Origin: Kentomonas sorsogonicus
Lineage: Eukaryota > Euglenozoa > Kinetoplastea > Trypanosomatida > Trypanosomatidae
DNA: 64,000 bases
Assembly (NCBI GenBank): GCA_030347455.1
Contig: JAQOSZ010000305.1
Coordinates: 310,001-374,000 of the forward strand
Direction of reading: 5' to 3'
This document shows positions 23,486-32,129 of the stretch, one piece after another (the first letter of the stretch is position 1; each line of letters opens with the position of its first letter). The notes under the pieces are model-generated. The model was given only the letters and a program-made list of their open reading frames with translations, did no database searches and was not told the DNA's origin. The position numbers and the translations under genes were made by a program.

Positions 23486-24520
23486 ATGTCCAAGCTCCCA
23501 ACGCTGGCGCGCGCGGGGTGCGCGGGGTGCGCGGCGCTGCGGGAGGAGCTGCGGCGAGCCAACGCCCGGGCGGCGGCGCTGGCGGAGGAGAGCGAGACGC
23601 TGCGCAGTGAGCGGGACGGCCTGCAGCAGCTGCTGGAGGAGGCGCGGGCGGAATTGCAAGCGACGGCGGAGGAGATGGCGGCGGCGGCGCGCTTTTCAGA
23701 AAACGAGTGGCGGGCGCACTGTGATCGTGTCGAGGCGGAGGGGCGGCGCCTGCGGGGTATTATTGTTGATGTCGCTGCCACGGCTCTGGAGCTGCTGTTG
23801 GTGGCAGAGGCGGCGGCGCGGCAGAAACTGGAGAACATGGAAGTGGAGCAGCGCTGTGACTTGCAGGGCCCGCGGTGGAAAGCCTCATTGGAAGAAGCCC
23901 GCGCGCGCGAGGCCGCCCGTATAGAGGCTGTCTTCGCCGCCCGCGGGCTGTCTATGAGTGAGCTGCGCCGCACCCACCTAGGCAAGGGGCCTGCTACTGA
24001 CGATGACTCCCACGCTGCCGGGGAGGGTCTGTACAATCTGTTCCTGGCGCTGCGCCCCGGCGGCCCCGTCGACGGCTACGTCATGCGAGAATTGCTAAAG
24101 GGCGAGACCGATGTGAGGGAAGTAGACTATAACACGCAGGGAGGGGAGTATCCATGGGACGGCGAGCACTTCACCATCCCGGCCGCCGACACCTACGAGC
24201 TGGCGGCGTGCGTGCTGTGCCACCTGCCGGCGCTGCTACACTTGGCCTTCCGCTCCCTCCCCCCGCTGTCGACCCGCAGCCTCGAGTGGGTGTCGCACCT
24301 CCCGCAGTGTATGGGGCGGTTGCTTTTTTGGTACACCGACTACACCGTCGTCGACCTCCGCGAGATGCACCGCCGCCGGGGGGACCGCGCGTTCCGTGTT
24401 GATCTTCACTCCAACAAGTGCACCGACTGGGGAGAGTTCGCGGGTGTCGGTGATGTCGATACCAAGAAGACTCGGGTGAATGAGGAGTTGGGCGGAATGG
24501 TGAACTGGTGGTGGTTATAA
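23486..24520 (+). CDS. Tandem family coiled-coil protein, copy 3
   Basis: An intact 344-residue paralogue. It starts MSKLPTLARAGCAGC, a shorter and different N-terminus from copies 1, 2 and 4. The middle block reads GIIVDVAATALELLLVAEAA, close to copy 4 and unlike copies 1 and 2. The segment TDVREVDYNTQGGEYPWDGE is divergent. The following stretch FTIPAADTYELAAC through VSHLPQCMGRLLF is nearly the same as in copies 1 and 2. The tail has VDLHSNKCTDWGEF and DVDTKKTR and ends NWWWL. This mosaic of shared and private blocks suggests gene conversion. Function unknown. Confidence 0.85.
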   Translation: MSKLPTLARAGCAGCAALREELRRANARAAALAEESETLRSERDGLQQLLEEARAELQATAEEMAAAARFSENEWRAHCDRVEAEGRRLRGIIVDVAATALELLLVAEAAARQKLENMEVEQRCDLQGPRWKASLEEARAREAARIEAVFAARGLSMSELRRTHLGKGPATDDDSHAAGEGLYNLFLALRPGGPVDGYVMRELLKGETDVREVDYNTQGGEYPWDGEHFTIPAADTYELAACVLCHLPALLHLAFRSLPPLSTRSLEWVSHLPQCMGRLLFWYTDYTVVDLREMHRRRGDRAFRVDLHSNKCTDWGEFAGVGDVDTKKTRVNEELGGMVNWWWL

Positions 24521-26107
24521 TTACGGTAATGACACCTCTTTACGTGTTTGGCGTGCTGGGGACGGCGCATATACACACGCACGGTAGCTGCTGTTTTGCG
24601 GGAGTGAGTGTGCACATATATTTATTTGTTTACATCCACATGTATAATTATCTCCTTGTATTGCTGCTGGTACGGTGGCGTTTGCTGATGCTGCCGTTGG
24701 GGGGGGGGTATTGGTAATTACTATTATTCTTATTATTACGTATGTACACCTCCGACCATACATACGTATATCCCGCGATATATTCATATAGTATCTCTCG
24801 TATCCCGATCACACAACTACGAGCGAAGCGGTGAGCATGAACACGAATGTCAAGACTGGAACACAAAATGGTGCCCACCATCAAGACCATTTTTCACCTC
24901 TGTTTTGTTTCTTTTCTAATTGCATTCAATTATTATTACTATTATTATTATTGTTTTAGTCATAATCTCCTTCCTCCTCTCCATTCTGAAATTGCTTCCT
25001 CTCCTCTTCTTTTTTTTTTTGCTTTTTGCAGTCAACACGAACGAGACCAGTGCCGAACAACACAACACCCTGAGTGAATAAATGCTGTCGAGTGTGTCGC
25101 TGTCACACTTTACTTGTTTGTCCATTTATTTCTATATCTCGTCGGTCTGCGTTCCAGGCAGGCTCAATTTCGTGTCTCAATATCCGCCTTTGCCCCCCCC
25201 CCCCCGGGGCAGCGTGCACAGCCATATATCAAATAAGCAACAATGAAAACATTTTTAATTGTATGAAGTGGTGAACATGTGAGAAGAGAGCGGCCGTTGC
25301 GAGCGAAAGCAACGCTGATGAAGGGATCATGTGGCTCCCCCCCCCCGTGCTCATTAGACAGTTATATTACCATACTATGTGTAGTACATGCCTTTCTTAC
25401 TTCTATTATTACTATTATTAAAATTTCCGTATTTTCCTACTTTCGCTGCGCAGAAAAAAAGATATTAATATGAGGATCGAAGATTCTTGAATGTGAATGA
25501 GATATGAGATATGGCGCCGCGGGACATCTCCTTTCTTCTGGGGCTGGTTAATCTTCGCTCGGTATCTATTACGCTTGGTGTGTGCCCATTCCCCTCGCTA
25601 TTACGTCCTACCCATAGCAATGCCGACTGGCGACGATGATGAGAGGAAATGAAGAAGTTGCATCGTACGGAGCTTTCCCACGTTGCAAAGATTCATACGC
25701 AGCCAACACAGCGCGTCCCACTTCCTTCCCCTTCTTTTCCCTCACACCGCCGTTCGGGACCGACATTGCAAGGATAGACCTCTTCATGTATTATCTGTAT
25801 GCGTGTGTGTGTCTGTGTCTGTGTATGTGTATGTGTCTATCTGATGTGTCCGTGGATGGCGTCAATTGGTTTGACTGTGACTCCTTCTCTCCTCCACACG
25901 CCCAACGCCATACGCTGCTGCTGCCTCGGCTCTGCCGCCGCCTGCGCTGCGAGTGCAACTCTCCCCCTCACCCCCCACCCCTCCCCCTCTCTCGTTCATC
26001 ACCGCCACCACTACTTCCCCCCACTCCCTCCCTCACACACACACCTACCGTCACACACACACACCAAAAACAAAAAATAGTAATAGTAAATCACGACTTT
26101 CCCCTTC

Positions 26108-26151
<44 letters not shown>

Positions 26152-26856
26152 TTTTTTTCATTACTCACCCACATTTGTCAAACTCACACAAATATTCGAA
26201 TCTGTAGCTATTCGTTTATTTGCGTATTTAGTCAATTAGTTATATACAAACAAGCGGCAGCACCTTCACAACTACTTCCCCCCCCCAAAAAAAAAGAAAA
26301 GAAGTAACGAGAAGTAACCAACATCACAAACAAAAACAATATATATATATAAACGATTTATCTAAAGCGCCGCTGACACAACCTAACAGAAATAGAGAAG
26401 AAAAAGTAGGAAAGCACGAAAAGAAAAAGAAAAAGAAGAGAAATAGTTAGGGCACCGCCTATCGAAACTCCGCCCCACACTACAGCCGTACAGCAACATA
26501 CAGTAAAAGCACGCCTCCGTCAATACCACAGACACACACACGAACACAAGTGTATATATTGCATCGAAACAAACAAATAATAATAATACAATAACAAAAA
26601 AATAACAAAAAAAGAAAAAGAAAAAGGTACTAAGCTGAGCGGTGAAACGCTATAATAAGAGCCCACTGCATTTCAACCGACACTTGGCACACATTCACAC
26701 ACACACACACACGCACGGCACAAAACCGGAGTGGCAACGCACGCAGAGAAAGGAAGAGAGAGAGACTGGAACAGAAGAGCTGACGAGTGGCACAGCCGCG
26801 CGTCAGAGAAGAGAAGTAACAGCACACAACAGTACAGTCCACTTCCGGCGCCGGCC
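24521..26856 (+). other. Divergent spacer between copies 3 and 4
   Basis: The first 250 bases (to about 24770) match the 3' part of the other units. The sequence then diverges completely, and this spacer is about 750 bp longer. The region 24790-25960 is of fairly high complexity and not obviously simple repeat. A C run lies at 25194-25205, a pyrimidine tract ends in TTTTTGCAG (AG 25029-25030), and an ATT repeat covers about 26109-26149. The last 150 bases regain the family leader (from about 26700). I see no convincing gene in it, though small frames exist (for example ATG 25081). Confidence 0.5.
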
Positions 26857-27891
26857 ATGTCCGAGCTCGAGGCGGCGGCGGCGGCGAGTGTGGGGTGCGC
26901 GGGGTGCGCGGCGCTGCGGGAGGAGCTGCGGCGAGCGAACGCCCGGGCGGCGGCGCTGGCAGAGGAGAGCGAGACGCTGCGCAGTGAGCGGGACGGCCTG
27001 CAGCAGCTGCTGGAGGAGGCGCGGGCGGAATTGCAAGCGACGGCGGAGGAGATGGCGGCCGCCGCGCGTTTTTCAGAAAACGAGTGGCGGGAGCACTGTG
27101 ATCGTGTCGAGGCGGAGGGGCGGCGCCTGCGGGGCGTCGTTGCTGATGTCGCCGCCGCGGCTCTGGAGCTGCTGTTGGTGGCAGAGGCGGCGGCGCGGCA
27201 GAAACTGGAGGACATGGAGGAGGAGCAGCGCTGCGACTTGCAGGGCCCGCGGTGGAAAGCCTCATTGGAAGAAGCCCGCGCGCGCGAGGCCGCCCGTATA
27301 GAGGCTGTCTTCGCCGCCCGCGGGCTGTCCATGAGTGAGCTGCGCCGCACCCACCTGGGCAAGGGGCCTGCTACTGGCAGTGACTCCTGCGCTGCTGGGG
27401 AAGGTCTGTACAATCTGTTTGTGGCGCTGCGCCCCGGCGGCCCCGTCGACGGCTACGCCATGCGAGAGTTGCTAAAGGGCGAGACGGACGTAACTGTCGT
27501 AAGATACAAGCCGCACGGAGGGGAGATTATGTGGGACGGCAACCATTTTACCATCCCGGCCGCCGACGCCTACGAGCTGGCGGCGTGCGCGCTGTGCCAC
27601 CTGCCGGCGCTGCGAGAGTTGGCCTTCGTCAGCTTCCCCCCGCTGTCGACCCACAGCCTCGTGTGGGTGTCGTACCTCCCGCGGTGTTTGAGAGAGTTGT
27701 ACTTTCTGCACACCGACTACACACTCGCCGACCTCCGCGAGCTGCACCGCCTCCGAGGGGGCCGCACGTTCGACGTTGTTGTTTTCACCAGAAACTGCAC
27801 CGACTGGGGAGAGTTCGCGGGTGTCGGTGATGTCAGTACCAAGACGGCTCGGGTGAATGAGGAGTTGGGCGGAATGGTGAGGTGGTATTAA
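26857..27891 (+). CDS. Tandem family coiled-coil protein, copy 4
   Basis: An intact 344-residue paralogue and the most diverged at its C-terminal end. The first ATG of the family type is at 26857 (MSELEAAAAASVGCAGC); the open frame extends upstream but without an ATG. The N-terminal coiled coil follows copies 1 and 2, while the middle block GVVADVAAAALELLLVAEAA follows copy 3. The C-terminal leucine-rich part is private: LPALRELAFVSFPPLSTHSL, LPRCLRELYFLHTDY, LADLRELHRLRGGRTFDVVV. The ending DVSTKTARVNEELGGM is like copy 1. It ends RWY and TAA. Function unknown. Confidence 0.85.
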   Translation: MSELEAAAAASVGCAGCAALREELRRANARAAALAEESETLRSERDGLQQLLEEARAELQATAEEMAAAARFSENEWREHCDRVEAEGRRLRGVVADVAAAALELLLVAEAAARQKLEDMEEEQRCDLQGPRWKASLEEARAREAARIEAVFAARGLSMSELRRTHLGKGPATGSDSCAAGEGLYNLFVALRPGGPVDGYAMRELLKGETDVTVVRYKPHGGEIMWDGNHFTIPAADAYELAACALCHLPALRELAFVSFPPLSTHSLVWVSYLPRCLRELYFLHTDYTLADLRELHRLRGGRTFDVVVFTRNCTDWGEFAGVGDVSTKTARVNEELGGMVRWY

Positions 27892-27952
27892 TAATTACCG
27901 TAATGACACCTCTCTGTTTGTGCCGTGCTGGGGGCGGCGCATATATGCACAG

Positions 27953-27983
<31 letters not shown>

Positions 27984-28329
27984 CCAGGTGTTGTTTGCTG
28001 ATTTGAGTGTGCAGATATATATATGAATATACATCAATAATTCCATTCCCTATACCAAACTAGATGACAGGAAGTGAGTACGAAGGAGAGGTGAGCGTGA
28101 ATGCATACAACCGTGGGATTCGCACGTATATGGATTACTCATGCGGTAGCCGGAGGACTCTCATGTTCCTCTGTTCCCTCCTGCTTCCATTCCATCAAGC
28201 GTCACATCACTACATACTTACATATATTCTCATTATTATACTTTACCTTACCGGCCGGCAGCTTACGAGGTGCACAAAGACTCCGTTCATCCCAGAGTCT
28301 TCGTTGAGTCCCGAGCACCGTGTCGTGTG
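27892..28329 (+). other. 3' spacer of copy 4
   Basis: The first 65 bases match the 3' UTRs of the other copies (ATTACCGTAATGACACCTCT, GTGCTGGGGGCGGCGCATAT). A CA run (about 27953-27980) and unrelated sequence follow. A small open frame at 28064-28333 has no supporting features. Confidence 0.5.
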
Positions 28330-28602
28330 GTAAGTGGAAAAGCAAGATGCATCCACTCCACAAGAAGCGGAGTGAAACGACTGATGCGTAGACAAAGAAA
28401 AAAAAAACAAACAACAACACAAAAAACCATCCATCTGACTAGTTTTTCCCCTCCCCATTACTCCATCATCACACTGACAAGAGTAAAAAAGAAAGAGCAA
28501 CAACAACAAGCAAAGCATCCCTTCGATCGAAAATAAAGTTTACCAGCATCCATATCTCTCTCTCTCTAGTAGCTTCTCTCTGCCCCGCTATCCAGAACAA
28601 TC
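28330..28602 (+). repeat. Right direct repeat flanking the tandem gene array
   Basis: About 273 bp, direct copy of 17792-18055. It keeps the CACTCC (28354-28359) / GGAGTG (28369-28374) hairpin, the AAAGTTTACCAGCATC block and the pyrimidine tract ending CTATCCAG (AG 28594-28595). Here that AG lies about 97 nt before the ATG of the ankyrin gene and is its likely trans-splice acceptor. The pair suggests that the family array was inserted into, or expanded within, a duplicated leader region of the ankyrin gene. Confidence 0.8.
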
Positions 28603-28606
28603 ATTG

Positions 28607-28638
<32 letters not shown>

Positions 28639-28691
28639 CGAGATCAAAAAACATCTCTTTCCCTGCCCCCTTTTTTTTTCGTGTACTCGCA

Positions 28692-29754
28692 ATGCCTCCC
28701 GCGACGACCTCTAGCGCTAATAACAACAATAACAATAGCAGTAACAACAACAACGGCAGCACTTTTAGCACCGCCAACTCTCCCTCCGCCTCCGCCGCTA
28801 CCGCTGCCACACTAATAATAATAATAATAATACGAGTAATAGCAACAATAGGAGCACCAGCATGTCCGCCGCCGCCGCCGCGAGGAACGATGAGATGGCC
28901 TACTTCAATGCCATCGCCGCGCGGGACGTGGACGCCATCAAGAATCTGAACGCCACCCGCCGCTTTCTGCACGACGCGTGCCACGCGCCGGGGTACTACG
29001 GGCGGCAGCCGCTGCACGTCTGCGTGTGGGACGACTGGCTGGAGGGCGCGAAGCTGCTGCTGGACGCGGGGGCCGACATCAACGCCCACGACGACCTGTA
29101 CGACACGCCTTTTCTGATCGCGTGCGCGGAGAATCGCAAGGACATACTCGAGTATATGCTGAAGGCGGCCAAACAGGTGCGGAAGTTTCAGGCAAACAAC
29201 GAGAAGCGGCTCAAGGCGTCGGTGCCGGACTACACGGTGCTCGACCGTAACGGCAGCGGCTGCCTGCAGGTCGCCTGCGAGCGCGGTCACGTGGCAGTGG
29301 TGGAGATGCTCGTGCGCGAAATTGAGGCGGCCAACAGCAGCCAAAACAACAATAACAACAACAATAATAATGCCGTGTCGTCGGCTCCTGATGTGAACGC
29401 GCTCAACGACTACCAGCTGAACCCGCTGCTGGGCGTGCTGGCCAAAGGCGGCGACGACCGTGATCACGTCACGATTGTGAAGATGCTCATCACCCGCGCG
29501 GGTGCCGACGTCAACGCCTGCGGGGAGCAGGGCCGCCGCCCGCTGCAGATCGCCCGCGAGCTCGGCTACAGGCGCATCGCGCAGTTGCTCGAGCAGGCGG
29601 GCGGCCGCGACTTCCCCGGCGTCCGCCCCTCCCCTCTCGCCGCTCGTTCGCCGCCGGCGGCAGTGGTTCTGCGGCCGCGCCCGGCGCCGCCGCCACCTCT
29701 CCTTCCGCCTCCGGTGCTGCTGCCTCTGGGGGCTCCGCCACTCCTGCGAGGTAG
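28692..29754 (+). CDS. Ankyrin-repeat protein
   Basis: A probable protein-interaction scaffold. The likely start is ATG 28692 (MPPATTSSANNNN), with an Asn/Ser-rich N-terminus. In the AAT tract (about 28815-28832) the frame shifts by one base and continues into MSAAAAARNDEMAYFNAIAA (second possible start ATG 28862). Ankyrin repeats follow: an opening helix pair, GRQPLHVCVWDDWLEGAKLL with DAGADINAHDD, DTPFLIACAENRKDILEYML, GSGCLQVACERGHVAVVEML, an Asn-rich insert, DVNALNDYQLNPLLGVLAKG, and ADVNACGEQGRRPLQIAREL. After the repeats the frame that stays open to 29779 becomes Pro/Arg/Leu-rich, while the -1 frame gives GGSGSAAAPGAAATSPSASG and ends TPAR, TAG 29752-29754. That frame fits this genome's low-complexity style better, so a second shift near 29620-29660 is likely. 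If there is none, the protein ends at 29779. Confidence 0.8.
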
Positions 29755-32129
29755 AAATAGAAAAGAAGGAGGAAAATAGTAAAAAAAACAAGGGGAAGAA
29801 GAAAAAAGAAAGGGAAAGAGAAAAAAGAAAGCAATAGTAGCAAATATCAACAATGATTATGATAATAATAATAAGAGGAGGGACAATATTTAATGTAAGA
29901 AAGAAAAAAAAAAGAAGAGTGAGTTGTAATGAGAAAAGCGATGATAAAAGAAAACCAAAACAAAAAAGGGCAAAAGGAAAGTTTCTTTGCGCCTGAGCGG
30001 AGGGGGTGGGGTGGGGGAAAAATCAAAAGGGTTGGAATGGAAAGAGAGACAGAGAGAGGGTTCAAAAATGCCTGTGAGCTCCCTAGGTAGTGCTTCCCCC
30101 CATTTTTGCACACTTTGTTATTTTCCTTTCCCCCTCTCCCCATATTCGTGTCTTCCACTCTTTTTTTTCTTTTTTTTTTTGTTGTCTGCTTACTCTTTCG
30201 ACTCAACCGCTCTTAATTGTGTTTCTTTTTTTCAAAAATCTCTTTTTTCTTTTTCTGTTTCTTTTCCTTCTTCTTCTTCTTTGCCGCCCCTCGCCATTAT
30301 TTGCTGTATGCTAATCAACCTGTACCCATTATCTTTTTTTTTTTTTTGAATACAACATATATCATTTCTTCTCTTTTTTCGATTGGACTGTTTTTTTTTC
30401 TTTGAAGTTGATCAAGTGTTAACAACACTGCCTGCTATGACACACACGCGCACACATATTCGTATAAATACAAACACATAAATAAATGATCGAAGAAAGA
30501 GACACGTAAAGAAATGCCTATTCATTCATTTTCATTTAATTCATGTGCCTTTAGAAGAGAGAAAAAAAGACTTTCTTTTCTTCTGCGATTACCCATATTG
30601 TTCATACTATTTTTCCTGTGTTTCTATTTCTGTATTCACCAAGTCCACATCATTATTTTTATTTTCTACTGTTTTTTTTTCCTTCTGGCGGATGTAGTCA
30701 CTCATTCTTTTTGTTTTTTTTTTGTTTTCCCGCCCACCTACTCATTCATTCATTCACTCATAGTCCTTGCTTCTCTTTATTTCTGTCTCTTTTTTTTTTT
30801 TGTTTTCTTTTTCGAATTACCGTTCTTGAACTTGGAGAAGCTACACATACGCAAACACACATGCATACAGACACACATATATAACGTACACGAAAACAAT
30901 ACAGCTTTGAGTTCAACGCGGAGTTCAGCTGTGTGTGTAGAGTGCGTTTTTTTCTTTCTTTCATCTCACTTTAAAAAATCTTTAGACATTCGAAAAAAAA
31001 AGAGAAAGAGAAAAAAGAAGATGATAAAAAGAGAGGTGAAAACAAAAAGAACTGCCAAAAAAATATGGGGAGTTAAACACAAACAATTTGTATCCAATAG
31101 AGTATTTCTGTATCTTCCTTTTTTTTTGTTTTCTTTACGTTCCCCCTCTCTTTTTTGTTTCTGTAGTCACTCCGCCCCTCTTTAGCTTCTTTTTTTTCCC
31201 CCTTTCTTCTTCCTGTGTTCTCTTTGTCGCTCTGTACGTATGATACTGTTGCTTACGTCGTCTCCGTATTATTGTGTTCACGTAATACTTTGATTAAAAA
31301 AAAGAAAACAAAAGGAAAAGAAGACAGAAACACACACGTAGAATCTGTATACGCATCTTGCATGCTCATATATATATGTATGACTATCAACTATGCCTCC
31401 CCAGAAAAACACGCGCGCGCGTGTGTGGGTGTGTGATACGTTACGGAACAACGGTATTAGATTTTGATATATAAGAAAACAAAGGAGAGGAGGGCAGGGG
31501 GGTAGGTGGGTATATGTGTGCATAAACTGCCACTGCATGCACTATACCCTCTCCCCCTCCTTTGACTCATATTCACTCTCTGTTACGCGTTGTATCAAAT
31601 ATTTTGACAAAAATGGACATGTGCGCTCCTTTAACTTCGCGCACTTCTCTTCTCGGCTGTTCGTACTTCTTTCTTTTTTCCTATATGACCTGCTTAAAAA
31701 CTATTTCCTAACACTTTACTCCTTATGACCCCAAACACACCTTTGAATACCACCCAAAAGAAAGAAAAGTTAAATAAAAGATCTTTGAGACTCATTTTAG
31801 TTTTTTTGTCATCATTGCACACTTTATTGAGTATATGTTTTAGTTTTTGCTTCTTGTTTTGCTTCTTGTAATCTAGCTTTTTCTCTCTTATTGTTTTTTC
31901 TTTGCTATTCCTTCTCCTTATTTTTGTTTGCTCTTGTATTTGAAAACTTATTTCTATAGCTAACCATTCTTGAACATATTCATAGAAAGGAAAAAAAAAC
32001 TGCCTATCTTTCAAAAAGAAGGATAAAACGAAATCAAACGTCACCCATCCACTCCCTTTGGTAATAAAACAGGAAGAAAAGTTTTTTTTTTTCAAAACAG
32101 TAACAGTAATAAGAAAAGAAAAAAAGACA
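29755..32129 (+). other. Spacer upstream of the membrane protein gene
   Basis: Long AT-rich spacer, A-rich at first and then dominated by T and TC runs. The open frames are Phe/Ser/Leu-rich simple sequence. A T tract (32082-32092) followed by AG at 32099-32100 is a candidate acceptor 30 nt before the ATG at 32130. No gene seen. Confidence 0.5.

Noticed and set aside
25081-25270. Possible small gene after a splice-like acceptor in the copy 3 to 4 spacer
   Set aside because: The frame crosses a long C run and yields no recognisable or well-composed protein.
25636-26307. Open frame in the spacer before family copy 4
   Set aside because: Most of it is translated from CA, CT and ATT simple repeats.
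28601-29791. Minus-strand frame opposite the ankyrin gene
   Set aside because: Antisense shadow; the + strand shows real ankyrin repeats.
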